A DNA stretch of 64,000 nt from contig CP154957.1 of assembly GCA_039621445.1 (NCBI GenBank), positions 38,658,654-38,722,653 of the forward strand, in the 5' to 3' direction. The notes beneath the pieces were generated by a model, which saw nothing but the letters and a program-made list of their open reading frames with translations, was not told the origin of the DNA and did no database searches. Within the stretch, counting starts at the first letter, position 1, and each line of letters opens with the position of its first letter. This document shows positions 21,424-34,300 of the stretch, in pieces. The translations under genes and the position numbers were made by a program. Source of the DNA: Euglena gracilis. Its lineage: Eukaryota > Euglenida > Euglenophyceae > Euglenales.

Positions 21424-21890
21424 CCCGGGCTTGAGGAACTCAGGTTCCCATGGCTGCTTCTTCACGTTGCAGCTGGAAGCATAACACAAATCATACACTG
21501 CCCCATTCAAATGCTGCAAATCTAACAATGAACGAGGTTTTCGGTAGGTGATTCCATGCTTCACCATCCACAAAACGGTTTTAAACAACATCTTTGCTTG
21601 CGGTACCAAAGCGGACGGAAGCTGAATAAGGGATTGGCTCAGACCTGTTTGTGGTCAATTCAACGTGGCCTTTGCAGCAAGATGATACTTTCCCTCGCTA
21701 TGTGATTTGATGTCATGGAAAGTGTGAACTTTTGTTGGCATTGCAAGAAAATTCCTCTTCTGACCCATCCCCATCACTTCCAGATCACTTTTGGATTCTG
21801 AGGAAATTGATGGCAAATAGCACACCACATGCCACGGGATGCTTCAAAACACAACCAATCTCGGCCATTCTTCCATTCCATACGGAACTG
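21424..21890 (-). pseudogene. hAT transposase remnant with TTF-type zinc finger
   Basis: Read on the minus strand, a first frame gives WLCFEASRGMWCAICHQFP (about 21870-21800). This is the Trp-Leu-x-Phe/Tyr and C-x-x-C start typical of TTF-type zinc fingers at the N-terminus of ZNF862-like hAT transposases. A shift leads to GQKRNFLAMPTKVHTFHDIK and SHSEGKYHLAAKA (the His-rich end of the finger). After an in-frame TGA come MLFKTVLWMVKHGITYRKP and SLLDLQHLNGA, which fit the following hAT segment. With one frameshift, one stop and loss of the catalytic region it is inactive. It is a plausible relative of the source of transposase for the 8-bp-TSD elements in this window. That link is inference. 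Confidence 0.6.
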
Positions 21891-22037
21891 GTGGTGATTT
21901 CCTTTTTGGGTGGGCAGTGTCACTTTCAATTTCTTTTCTGGGGGGGGGCAGATTCTGATGAAGAACCCTCTCCAGCAGGCGAATCAGGGATGCCCTCGTC
22001 CTCCACGTTGCGCAGCTCCGTGTAGCTGTCCTCCAAA

Positions 22038-22320
22038 CATACCATCACTTTCCACTCTGAAAAACCCAGTCAGTCACTCTACCCCCCCCCCTCAGGGTGG
22101 GATCGGCCACTCTTGAATGTGCTTATGTTGGCAAAGCAATATTGCCAAAAAGTCTCAGAAAATGTACAAAAAAATTCGGGCACCTTCGACGCCAGGCCAG
22201 CCATTTTTTCATTTTTGGGCCGACCCTACCCCCGGGGGAGGGGGGTCTTGGCCAGAAAACCAATCAGTCACTCTGAAAAAACCAGTCAGTCACCCCCGGG
22301 GTGGGGTGGGACAGGTGTTG
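22038..22320. mobile_element. hAT-like non-autonomous element, family A, diverged copy (283 bp)
   Basis: Flanked by a perfect 8-bp duplication CCTCCAAA (22030-22037 and 22321-22328). The body keeps CCCAGTCAGTCACTC, GGTCGGCCACTC, a degenerate form of the GCACCTTCGACGCC hairpin and paired C/G runs. The terminal repeats are eroded (CATACCATCAC against CAACACCTGT). Confidence 0.75.
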
Positions 22321-22436
22321 CCTCCAAAGCATTATCACAAGGAAAATGTTCCATTTGTCTGCAGAGAGGCAAGGAAACAAGGATGAAAAGCAGAACAGAA
22401 AGGGGAAAAAATTTTTGATGTAAAAACGTAAAAAAA

Positions 22437-22592
22437 TTGGTGATACATGTGTGATACATTAAAACTTGTTTGGTGATATATATATATATATATATGATAC
22501 ATTAAAAATTTTTGGTGGTACATATGCGATACATTAATTTTTAGGCTGTGATATATATGATACGTAAATTTTTTTTGGTGATACAAACTAAA
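22437..22592 (+). repeat. TGATACAT tandem repeat, array 2
   Basis: About four units, with an internal TATATATA expansion. Related to 21210-21345. It is followed at 22593-22664 by the end of a family C element (ACACCCTCCTTATATTGAACCCTGG in pieces). Confidence 0.75.
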
Positions 22593-23006
22593 TGAAGGTC
22601 TGCTCCGGTCCACGAGGCCCCCCCCCCCAATGTGTACACCCTCCTTATATTGAACCCTGGGTTGGGGTTGAAAAACACGGTCGGTACTCTGCAAGGACAA
22701 CACCGATATCCACACACAATGCAGCATTGGACGCCTGCACCCAGCCAGCCACCAGCCAATGGCCGGACAACGTAGACCACACCTTACTTTGCTCCTTCCC
22801 TTTTCTTGCCCAACAACAACATGACCATCCTCCTTGTACTCCACTGGCCGTTGCAACTGCTCCTTCTCCTTCTTCCAAGTCTCCACCATAGATTCACTTC
22901 ATGACGTCATGACTTCGTGACCAGACTGTTGCTCAAGGACCCTGGGTGGTCCCATTTTGTTGGGCACTGGAAAAAGCCACTGGCTTGACCCCCCCGGGGT
23001 CCCAGG

Positions 23007-23371
23007 CATACAATTGCTTACCGACCCCCGGGGGGGGGGGGGGAGGGGGGGTCACTCCACTTTTTTTTAAAACCAGTCAGTCACTCATTTTCAAAAAACC
23101 AGCCAGTCACTACCCCCCGGGGGGGGGGGGGGGTCGGCCACTCAGAAAAACGGCCACTTTCCAGTCACTTTAGGCCATTTTAGGCCCAAAAAATTTTCCG
23201 GCGCCTTCGGCGCCAGGGTCACTCAAGCCACTTTTGCCCACTCCTGGCCGACCCCCCCCCGGGGGGGGGGGGAGGGGGTCCGGGCCAAAAACCAGTCAGT
23301 CACTCTGAAAAAACCAGTCACCCACCCCCCCCCCGGGGGGTGGGGTAGGTCAGTGCTTAAGCAATTGCCTG
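23007..23371. mobile_element. hAT-like non-autonomous element, family A, copy 2 (365 bp)
   Basis: Starts CATACAATTGCTTA and ends TTAAGCAATTGCCTG. Flanked by a perfect 8-bp duplication GTCCCAGG (22999-23006 and 23372-23379). The body is closely similar to the 18812-19171 copy, differing mainly in C/G run lengths. Confidence 0.9.
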
Positions 23372-24903
23372 GTCCCAGGGACCCTGCGGACTTGGGGAAA
23401 AAAACTTCCTCCAGGCTTGCACACTGAGGTGAAGATGGCTTTTAAAATGTTTTTTGGCTGATTTTTTTCCCCCAGATAATCCCAGAATTGGTTCGCGCCA
23501 AATTAGGACTAGCTGCAGTCCAGCCCTCCCCCCCCCAGCGGGGACACTGCGAAGCTTGGTCATGACATGGGCACTTTTCCTACCCACCCACCCACCCACC
23601 CACCCAAAATGCACCAAAATTAACCAGCCAAGAGCCCATTTTTCTAGCTCACCCGGGGGGGGGGGCGTCCGGCGACCCAACCAACCCACCCACTCTCAAA
23701 CCCTCCCAAGGGGAGTCACACCAATAAACAAGAAGCTGTGAAGCTTAATTTTTGGATAAACACCAGAATTTTCCCAAAATATTTTTCCCTGCAGTACTTT
23801 CCACCAAAACCTTTCCGGCGCCTCTTTGATCCAAATTAATGTGAAGACATAAAGCCCCATCAAAAGCAACGGACGCTGCAAATCTAATTTAGGCAAACTA
23901 CCAGTGATTGGTCAGAAAAAAACAGCCATCACACACATGACATTTACAAACAGCACATTTTGGGGTTATTTGCTCACCACACTCACAAAGATACAAAGAT
24001 TCTGGCTGCAGTGTGCTGGCTGCAGTGTGGGCCTGCATCAATCTGCTCTGAAAAAATTCACACAAACAAACAACAGAATTCTTCGAAAATCAAAATGCCA
24101 AAATCGAAAATTTTTCAAAAGTAGTATTCCTGTAGTACTTCCCCCAGTATTCACTCTGTAAATTTTGTTTGGACTGTAAATAAATCTATGATCTCCACCC
24201 GCTCCCGCACCGTCATTGTGTCTGTCTCATCCAATCCCCTGCAGATAAATAAATTACAAATAACAGCGATAATTCCGAGAGTGATGCAACGATTTAATGA
24301 TTTGCTACACTCAATGCGGTGGATGAGGTTGCTTTTTTCCCTGTTCCCCACGTGCCGTACCTTGCTTTTTAATAATATACACAAAAACAGGTGCAAACCA
24401 AAACTGGCAAGCTTCCACTTTGCATTAAAACCACCAGAAAAATGACAAACAGCACCAAAGTGGTGGTGTGGAGATGGGTAGCCAGGGGAAATCATTTTTC
24501 CAAAAATTTGCAGGGGGCAACCTTTGTTGAATCTTTTAAACGGCTCACTAAAGATTTCACGTGTAATTTGCGTTTTTTAAACATTTTTTTGTGTTTGTAT
24601 TTGCAGGGTTCGTTTTGTGTTTTTTCTTGCGTCATTTTTTGAGGGTGCATGTTGCCTTCCCCTGTGCAATCTTGCGCATATGCGCAATGGCGTCAGACAA
24701 AAATATAATGTGAGCTGGACCGCATAAATTTGTTTTGGTCTACTCTGTATTGCGATTGGAAACGGTCAAAATCTGATATGGAAATCTTACAGCGAGAAAT
24801 GATCAAATGCAACAATATATATTGAAACAATATATTCAGCCATGCAAATTCAGAAAAGTGTGCACAACATATACACACACACCCATGCATACATGCACGC
24901 ATG

Positions 24904-25030
24904 CATCATGCATACATACATACATACATACATACATACATACATACATACATACATACATACATACATACATACATACATACATACATACATACATACA
25001 TACATGCATGCATACATGCATACACAAATA
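24904..25030 (+). repeat. (CATA)n microsatellite
   Basis: About 25 nearly uninterrupted CATA units, then CATG variants. Confidence 0.95.
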
Positions 25031-26077
25031 CGTACGTATGAAGGTACATACGCACGTACATTTGTGCATACATCACTTACGTTGATGCATATGCGTGGAT
25101 TTTACGAAAGAGGACAAATGAAAATACAAAGACACAAAAATGCAAAAAAAAACAAACAGAACAGAAATAAAAAAAAATAAAAAAACACAAATTCCAGTTT
25201 GTTCACTGGGGCAACAAAATGTCAAACAAGCCTTTCAAAATTTTTGGAACATCTTTAGCCCCCAAAAAAACCCAGAAAAAAAATACAAAAAATGTTCTCA
25301 ATTTTGGCTGCAGGCCAGTTTTTCGCCGAGTCCTGGACCATCATTCGTTCGGATATACACTTTCTGCTGGAGAGGACTTAGAAAAATATTCAGCTCCGCC
25401 GGGGATTGGTAATTTGCCTGCTGCGTGTTTCTATCAATTCCCCACGGGTTTCGAGATAATTATTTGGGGAAAACCATTTTGAACCTCCAAAATGTACCTG
25501 GGACGAAAATATTTTTCAAGTCTGAAAATACTCTGGGGGTCTCACCACTTCACCAGTTCATCAATGCACCACACCTAGCCTGGCAGGGACCACGCAAACA
25601 CGTTTTTTTGCGGTTTTTTTGCACTTTGCCAAAAAGTTGCTTTTTTGCACCTCCTGCGTTTTTTTTTTGCATTTTTTTTCCTGGCGATTTCTTATTTTTT
25701 TTGGAAAATTTTTTGACTGTGCAAAATTCCTCGTTTTGTCCCCAACTCCCCCCACGAGACCAAAATTTTTTTCCATTCTTGCATTTTTTTGGTTAACAAA
25801 ATGCTTACCCAACTGGCCCAGCTGCACCGCCAGCCTGAGATACGCTTCATACATCATTGATATATCATGATACAATTGATATTGCAATAATTTTTGTCAT
25901 TCCAAGGCAGGCATGCACCTCCAAAAGTTGTTCCACCTGTTCCTCTTAGTACTTGACCGTTTCCTTTGAAGCAACCCTTTGGCAACCCATGAAGCACAGC
26001 ACAGCACTGAATGGCTAGTGTGTATCGCGCTGGGGGGGGGGGTGAGCGACTCACGCGTTTAGCGAAGCTAGCACCGT

Positions 26078-26190
26078 CTTGTACATGCATACATACATAC
26101 GGACATCCATGCACACAGACATACACACATTCATGCGTACGTACGTACATACATACATACATGCACACATACACACATACACGCATCCAA
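26078..26190 (+). repeat. Interrupted (CATA)n microsatellite
   Basis: Degenerate CATACATA, GCACACAT and GTACGTAC units. Confidence 0.8.
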
Positions 26191-26986
26191 AAAGTATCCG
26201 CAGACAAAAATGCAATTTACTCCCACCTATATAATACCTTGGTGAGACAGATCATTCATCCGCAACAAAGGCATGTGCACAACACACCCAATGGTATCCG
26301 GGAACGTCTTTGGGCGGCGAGGCTTCCCTGAGTCCAGCCGATCCTGCACAACAAGATGCTGGCCATCCCCCTCCTCAGTGCACAATGAGACACACGGAGC
26401 ACACAAAATAAGACAACAGAACCCACACTCCCCGTCAGCCGGGGAGTAAAACAAGCCAGGCCAAAAATCGGCCCAGGACCTGAATAACGCCAAAGTTTAT
26501 GCCTAATTTCAGGCTGCAGTGCTAATCAACCCACCGTTGACATAACTGGGAGTGCTTGGGTCGAGACAGAACGGTCAGGCAAATATACTTCCCTCCTGAT
26601 TTGCACAGGTATGGCTGCTTCAGGGTGCAAAATGCATAACGCTTTGAAAACAAGAGGCATAAAAATGATCTTGGGCCATATCCCACCCAATAAAAACGCA
26701 GGGTCCCCCGTACACCGACAAATGCAAAACGTAAGCATTGAAATCTGATGGAACTGATAAATGATAATGATGACAAATGATAACGATATCAAATGATAAT
26801 GACAAACAATTATAATGATAATGAGAAAAATCATAAAATAAAAAAGGAAAATATGGCAATATTAACAAAAAATTGCCTTGGTTTGCGTCTGACCAGTGAA
26901 TCCCTTTGTTGGTCCTGTTGAAAATTAGGACATTTATGAGGAAACAACCATTACAGAGGTTACACAATAATCTTTACGTAGGAGAC

Positions 26987-27124
26987 TCAAACAGAAACTG
27001 AGCGGTGGTGGCAATCCACCTCCGAATCGGTGCCCAATGGCTGGACCATGTTGGCCAGCCGCTGGATGGGGGCGGACTTGGTGCGGTCCTTCCGCGCAAT
27101 CTTCACAATCTTGGACTTCAATTC
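26987..27124 (-). CDS. TOG gene: terminal exon
   Basis: A GGCGGATCAAATTTG-side CAG-type acceptor precedes codon 1 (phase 0). The exon encodes 45 residues, basic at first (ELKSKIVKIARKDR), then TKSAPIQRLANMVQPLG and an end at RSVSV before TGA. Joins in phase to the 28844-28990 exon. Confidence 0.8.
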   Translation of the reverse strand, partial: ELKSKIVKIARKDRTKSAPIQRLANMVQPLGTDSEVDCHHRSVSV

Positions 27125-30100
27125 CTGGCGGATCAAATTTGATCAAGCCAACAGGGGGAAAAAACAGGCTGGTTAATACATTGTGCATCTCCTTACCACT
27201 TTTTGAAGGTCCATGAATTTTCAGGAACAGGTTTTCCCGACAGAGAAAGCACTCGGGGGTTGAAGAAATCTGTATGAAACGTCGGCTTTTAAATTGATGT
27301 GTTGGAACAAAATATATGAAATGCGCAAAAATGAAAAACAAAGCTACAATCCAGTGTAAAAATCTTTACGACACACTGGTGCAAAAGTCTTCACGAGGTC
27401 CCCTATTTTTGCCAAACTGAAGCCAATGTAACTTTGGATGTGTGCACCATTGACTGTGCACCATTGATTGTGCACCGCTGGGGTCCCAGTCACACGGCAT
27501 ATTGAAGACTGTGAAATACCCGTCAAAAAAAGTGCCCATTTTCCTTTATTCCCCCTCCTTCCTGATTCATGAGCCCCTCAAAAGTGCTCCACAAACGACA
27601 AGGCACGGTTACTGTAAAATAACAGAAATAATGCAACAGGAAAATACTACTACCATTCGCACTTTAGAAATGATGCATTCAAAATATCACAGAAAAATAC
27701 CAATCAAAAACCCAGCTTGGGTCCGGGAAAAAAAACCATGCCCAAACTTCATACAAAGGCAACATTACATCAAACACCACAAAAATGTGATTGTAAAATA
27801 TTGAGAAAATATGGAGTGCATCTTTTGATCGCACTTCGAGTTTGCATTATGAACAATAATGTAATTTTTTCCGTAATGCTTTTATGTGTGTAATGAAATG
27901 TTTTTTCAAAAGAAAAAGCAGCATTTTGGGATCATCCCATTCAAATTCTAAAGCTTGTCTGAGATCTTTATGAAAAAGAAATAAAAAATCTACAAAATGA
28001 CCCCTTTCTCACAGACAGCACCAACGTCCGAAATCAGTGGGGGGGGGTAACGCCATTTTGTCCTGAGTTCGGCGGACCAAAGGGGCGCATTAAATAGACT
28101 GGGGGGGGGGGGCAGTGGGTAGTCAGCCGACTAGGCCTGGTTGGTAGTTCGTCGGCGAGACGGGGTGGGGGGTAGTGGTAGTCGGCCGAAATAACCACTT
28201 TAATGTGCTAACGGGTCAAGTTCGCCGACTTATAAGCCCCCCCCATGAATATATTCCTAAGCAGACTAGTCGGGGGTCTCCGGCTGGCTCAAACCAGCCA
28301 GAAATGGTCCAAGCGGTCTACTTCACACAAAGCTTTTTAGAAGTTCTTGCATAATTGCTCCAATTCTGAGAATAATTTTTGGCCAAAAATGAGATTTCAC
28401 CCTTTTTTGTGTTTTGGAGAGGTGCCATAGATTCATTTTAAACATTGAAAACAGCGCATGTTCAAAGGAAAATGGTTGCCCTTCTTGCAATTTTGAAAAC
28501 CACATTGGCAGAAAATTCCATATTCCACGCCATGCTCCTCCAAATAAAAATCTCAAAATCCTCACTTTTATTCACCCCAGTGAAAAAAACACTGAAGGAA
28601 GAAAACAAAAACCAAACACTCCAAAAACGACGTGAGGTGCTGCTCACTAAATTGAGACTCTTCCCACCCCGCTCCACAAAAATAGCCAAAAAAGGAGAAC
28701 TGAACCTGAGACCTGAACCATGCTCCATGAATACGGTGCGGATATAATCCCAAAAACAAAGCAAAATGCATAATGATTGAAATAAATATTAAACAATTGT
28801 TGGGAAACCCCCACTTGGGGAATGAAACCGATGGGTTGCATACATTCACAAGTGCAGGTTTCTGGTTCTTCAAATACGTCTGCACCACATTGCCTGCCTG
28901 CTTGTACACCTCCACGATGAGGTTGACAGCGGCCTTCCGGACTTTCCCGTTTGCGCTTTGAAATGTGCCCACTGCGAACGTCATTGTCGCCTGAACAAAG
29001 AGCCAGATTTATCTGGGAAGAAATGCACTGACAAGCAAATGGATATACTTCCATAAAACAGATAAAAAGGACAAGCAATGGTGGGAAAACACCCTGATTT
29101 TTACAAGACGGTATTGTCATTTACCCCCCGATACCTTACGATCCCCCGATACGCCATTTGATGAAATGCTTTCAGGAGTTTGTTGAAATTCACACACACA
29201 AAAAGCATGTGGAACCTACGATTTTATTTTACGGCCCCAGGGGGGGGGGTCACGTCCACTCTTCCAAAACTAGTCACTCAAAAAAAAATTGCTATCACTA
29301 CACCCCCCCCCCTCTGGGATTCAACAGAAATTCATTAACACACACGAAGAAAAAGACCTACTTTTTTGGGGGCCCCTTTGGCGCGCAGGTCACTTTGCTG
29401 CTTTCATACTGACCCCCCCCCAGGGTTCGATATAAGGACAGGTGGGGGGGGGGGTGGTCCGGACCCCCCCCTGCGGGCCAGGAGGGGGGGGGGTGGGGGG
29501 GACACCCCCCCCACCTAAACAGGTGCGCGGTCAGGGTGGCCGAAAATTTTTGACCCCCCAAAACGACCAAAAGTGCCATTTTGGGCACTTTTTGGGCAAA
29601 ATGTGCCAAAAATGCAAAAAATTTTCGGCGCGAAGCGCCGGAGGAAAAAATTGACCCTTTTTGGGGGGGGGTCAAATTTTGCCCCCGAGGGTCGGTCCGG
29701 ACCCCCCTTGCAGGTGGGGGGGGGGGTGGTCCGGACCCCCCCCTGCGGGCCAGGAGGGGGGGGGTGGGGGGGACCCCCCCCCCACCTAAACCATGTACGC
29801 CCTCCTTATATCGAACCCTGCCCCCCCCCACCCAAGGGGAGGGGGTTCGGGCCAAAAACCAATCAGTCCCCCTCCTCCCTTCAAGAGGTCAGCCTGTGAC
29901 AAAATGATTGTATGATGTGGAACATAAGCACTTTCTGGCCAGACCCAGGCCAAAGAAGAGGGACCCCCCCCCCCAACCCCAACCCCAACCCCAAGGTTAG
30001 GTTTAGGGTTTGGCAACCCTAACCCTAACCCCAACCCTAAACCTAACCCTGAGGGATTGACTTCTACCCCCCCCCCCCCGGGGGGGGGTAGTAGCTTAGG

Positions 30101-31326
30101 GATGCCATCTATATCTATACCTATATGTGACAGTGGGGGGGGGGTCGTATAGAGCGACCTGGGTCCCAGTTTCTGACTTCCCAGTCCTGCGTGAATGAGG
30201 GCAATCGTGGTCGGATTCAGGGAGAGTGGCACTTTCAGGGAATAGGGTCAGGGTGTGGATTGGCGCGCCGAAAATTGGCTTTATTTAGGGACAAAGTTAG
30301 GCCGGAAGTTTGGTCTCCTTTTGGGAAAACTTCTGCGACCCCTTTTCCAGAAAGTTTGCTCAAATACAGCTTGAATTCAAATTGACTGAAGTCGGCCGAA
30401 ATCAGCCTGAAAGGTGGCCTGATTTCTGCCTGAATTCCTAAAAAGTTGGCCCTCCGGGGATCTGGTTGTAAGGAAAATAGACCCGATTGCCCCCAAAATG
30501 GGACCCGGAGGCCTCCATACAGGAGTTGGTGGGTAAAATATGGCTTCCATGGGTATGTATGCAATCATGTATGTATGTAGATATATACGTGTATATTTGC
30601 ATATAAATTCAATGACAATGCTGTCACAACTTGTTTTGATACTTTTCCCGTTTTCTTTACCCTCCCCTCGTTGATGGGCATTTGTTGGATTCGTGCAAGC
30701 AATGTCGTCCTCAAGAATGACGGTTGTTGCTTCATAGTGGGGGGAAACACAGGAGAAGCAAGAAAGGTGCTGGTGGTTGTAATTTTTTCTCCGTTCACAA
30801 TAAACTTGTTCAGAATCAAGGTGTGTAGCTTGGTGGAAGGGCCTCCCCATTTGCAGGACCTCTCTCTCTCTGTGTGTATATATATATATATACATATATA
30901 TACATATATATGTGTGTGTATATATATATGTATATATACATATGTATGTATATATACAATATATATGATATGGCAGCAAGTTTCTACTTGCCCCCCCCCC
31001 CGGGGGGGCCAAATAGAATCTCCAGGGGGGGGGTCCGAGTAGCATCCCCCGCGTCCGACCTTCGGGAGAATTCGGGAACATTTTTTGGAATAGGGTTAGG
31101 TGCGCGACCAGATTCCCGGCGGTAAAATTGACAAAAAGGGAATCCCAAAATCTTCCCAAAACGGAACCTAACTTCCGGCCTAACTTAGTCCCTAAAAAGT
31201 GCCCATTTTCGGCGTGTCAATCCTCACCCTAACCCCATTCCTAAAATTAAGTGCCGCAACGCCCCGGATTCGACTGATTTGGCCCGTTGCTGCCATACAT
31301 ATATATATATGTATGCATATATATAC

Positions 31327-31370
<44 letters not shown>

Positions 31371-34300
31371 GGCTGCTGAATTCTACTGTGGGGCCAAGTA
31401 GAAGTTCCAGGGGGGTCCAAAAAAATTTTGCGTTATTGATGGAGTAAGGTTAGGGTTAGGAGTTCGGCCTAACTTTACGCCTAACTTATACACCTAACAT
31501 CTGTCTATAAATAATATCTAAATTAAGCCGAACTCCTAACCCTAACCCTATTCCATCCATAACCCAATTTTTTTGCGGACCCCCTTGGAACTTCTACCCC
31601 CCCCCCCCGGAGGGCAAGTAGAATTCACTTACCATATAACATATAACTATGTATATAAAAATTCTACTATATATATCATATGTAACTATACGCATATGTG
31701 TATATTACATTATATATATTATATTATGTTATATATTGTGTGTCTATGGGTATAATATATGCATATGTGGCAGCCTCACTCTTCTTGCCCCAGGGGGGTT
31801 AAGAAGAGTGAACGGGGGGGGGATCGTATAGGGTGACCCGCGTCCGACCTTCGGGGGTAAACCGAAGCCATGATGGGGATGGGGGTAGGGTCAGGGTTCC
31901 GACCGGCGTCCTGTCGGTCCCCCATTTTTAGGAAGGTGGGGAGAAATTAAGCTGCATTTGGTCACCTTGACCAAATCACTGCCTCCACAGCCACCGTTGA
32001 CAGGGGTTGCCGTCATATGTTGTCCCATCCCAGTATTGACCACCTCGCCCCCTTGCTTGGGCTGAGGTTTGAATGGCAAACAAAAAAGCAAAAAAAATTG
32101 AAAATTTTTGCTCTTCCACAAGTGGCCTGCATGCTGCTGTGTGGGGCAGGGCTGTGCCAGTGTGCACACACCATCACCACAGCCCATGGGCTGGCATAAG
32201 CTTTGGGGCTTGGGGTACCCACCCACAAAACTCGAGGGGTATAAAAACACACTGTACAACCATATTGGCACACTGTATAACTATATACCAAAATCTATAT
32301 GAACACACACATGGAAATTATAATTACCCCAATTCAAAAAACCACATATGATCCCAGGTCCGACCCTGGTCTTTCAAAAAGAACTCCTTTCACAGCACAC
32401 CCGAAGAACAGAATTTGAAAATGGCAACTGGAAGGGAACAGGGAGCGTGATGGTGGTTAAAAATCCTCAAGAAAAACAAAATTTTGGGGGCCAAAAAAAG
32501 GGGGAAATGCTACCACACCTCTGTGGAAAGGCCACCAGGGCTGAAACCAAACTGTTGAACAAATCCTTCGAGTAGCTCAAGGCGGGCGACCACCATCCTG
32601 ACAGGTGGAGCCAAGATGATCATCAGGTCAAGAAACCAATGAGAAGCATCAAACTGTTGGTAAACACAACCATTGGTAGGTGTTCAAAAAAAATCAAAAT
32701 GGCCTAAAATCACCCAATTTGGTCACCTTGACCAAAATTGACCTTGACCAAACCAATAACTGCTTCTGGAGCCAGCGTTGACAGGGGTTTCTATGCCGTG
32801 TTGTCCAAAGCTGGGACCATACCCCACCCAGCATTGACCTCATCCCCTTGCCTGGGCTGTGGTTTCAATGGGAAACGGAAAGGGTCACAAATTTAAAAAA
32901 ATTGCTCCAACACAACTGGTCTCAGATTTGCCCAAAGCTCTGTGGCAAAGCTGGCTTGCATGCTGCTGTGTGGAGCAGGAAGTGCTGGTGTGCACACACC
33001 ATCACCCAGCCCATGGGCTAAAATAGGCTTTGGGGCTTGGGGTTGAGTACCAACCCACAAAACTCGAGGGGTAAAAAACTTTTTGGCACACTGAACATGA
33101 GCATTTACACATACATACATACATACATACATGTATGCATACATACATACATACATACATACATACATACATACATACATACATACATACATACATACAT
33201 ACATACATACATACATACATACATGCATGCATACATGCATGCATACATACATACATGCATGCATGCATGCATACATGCATCCATACATGCATGCATGCAT
33301 AACATACATTCATACATACATACATGCATGCATGCATGCATACACACACACATACATACACCCATACATACATGCATACATTGGCCAGGAAAATCTTTTT
33401 TCGACTAAAGATGCACCCCCCAAAATAACTTTGCTGTGCAACTAAGACTAATGTGTGCCCAAAAAACATTGCAGAAGGGCCAAAGGATCCATTCGTATGA
33501 CTTCGCCCCTCCACAAAAGACAACGTCGAAAATGATACACCTTTCTGGAAGTGCAGCAGGCGGTAAATGCAAAATAATAAATAAATGCATGGTTTGTTGT
33601 CCGATGAAAAGAAATATATTAAAATATTGGTCAAAATAACATTTTTTAACACCAAATTTGTCCCTAGAAAAAGAGTTGAAAATGTTGAATCAAAGATATT
33701 GAAGATCTCTAGGATTCCTGAAACAATTATGTATTGGAAACAAAAAAAATTGGTCCACAACTCGCAGGGCGGCAAAATCAAGGGGATTTCTGAAGCCCCT
33801 TAGGTCTTGAAACCCAATTGAAATAATAATTAAAAAAAGCTTCCGCCTTTTTTTATCACATGTCCGTGTCCTTAAAATCTTAAAATATCAACAAAAATAT
33901 CAAAATAGATTTGGTTAATGATCATTCTCTGGGAAAAAAGGTACACCCTCCCCTTGTCATTGACACGCCAAAACACAGAGAAAATGCGGTTGACATGGGG
34001 GGTGTCATGGACACAATGTCATGTGCACTGTACGATAAAGAAAATGGCACTTTGGGTACCTCCTCCCCCCCTTGTCGTTGACACGCCAATGTTCCAGGAG
34101 AGTGCCGTTGACACGGGGGGTGTGTCAACGACACGCCATGTCAATGTCACTGTGATTCAATAGGTAGTGTTCCAGAAAAGTGCCGTTGACACGGGGGGTG
34201 TGTCAACGACACGCCGTGTCAACAACAAGGGGGGGGGGAGGTACGGAAAACGTGCAGTTGACACAGGGGGTGTGCCATGGACCAGCCGTGTGAAGGACAG

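Larger units (their letters stand above)
23372..26986. other. No gene recognised downstream of the TOG gene
   Basis: Besides short (CCCA)n at 23583-23606 and the microsatellites listed separately, no repeat or protein motif was recognised. On the minus strand 24180-24235 an exon-like block (ETDTMTVRERVEIID after a TTTATCTGCAG acceptor) stands alone and is not supported further. The final TOG exon ends at 26987, so poly(A) signals for that gene would lie here; none stands out. Confidence 0.3.

Noticed and set aside
26987-27124. Calling the gene an exact CEP104 orthologue
   Set aside because: No N-terminal jelly-roll or C-terminal zinc-finger exons were found, and two TOG domains are present, so only a CEP104-like label is justified.
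29964-30050. True telomere or chromosome end
   Set aside because: The array is short, changes strand in the middle and is embedded in intronic repeats; similar hexamers recur inside family G elements.
33002-33781. 259-codon minus-strand open frame
   Set aside because: Its core is translated (CATA)n microsatellite and the flanks have no motif.
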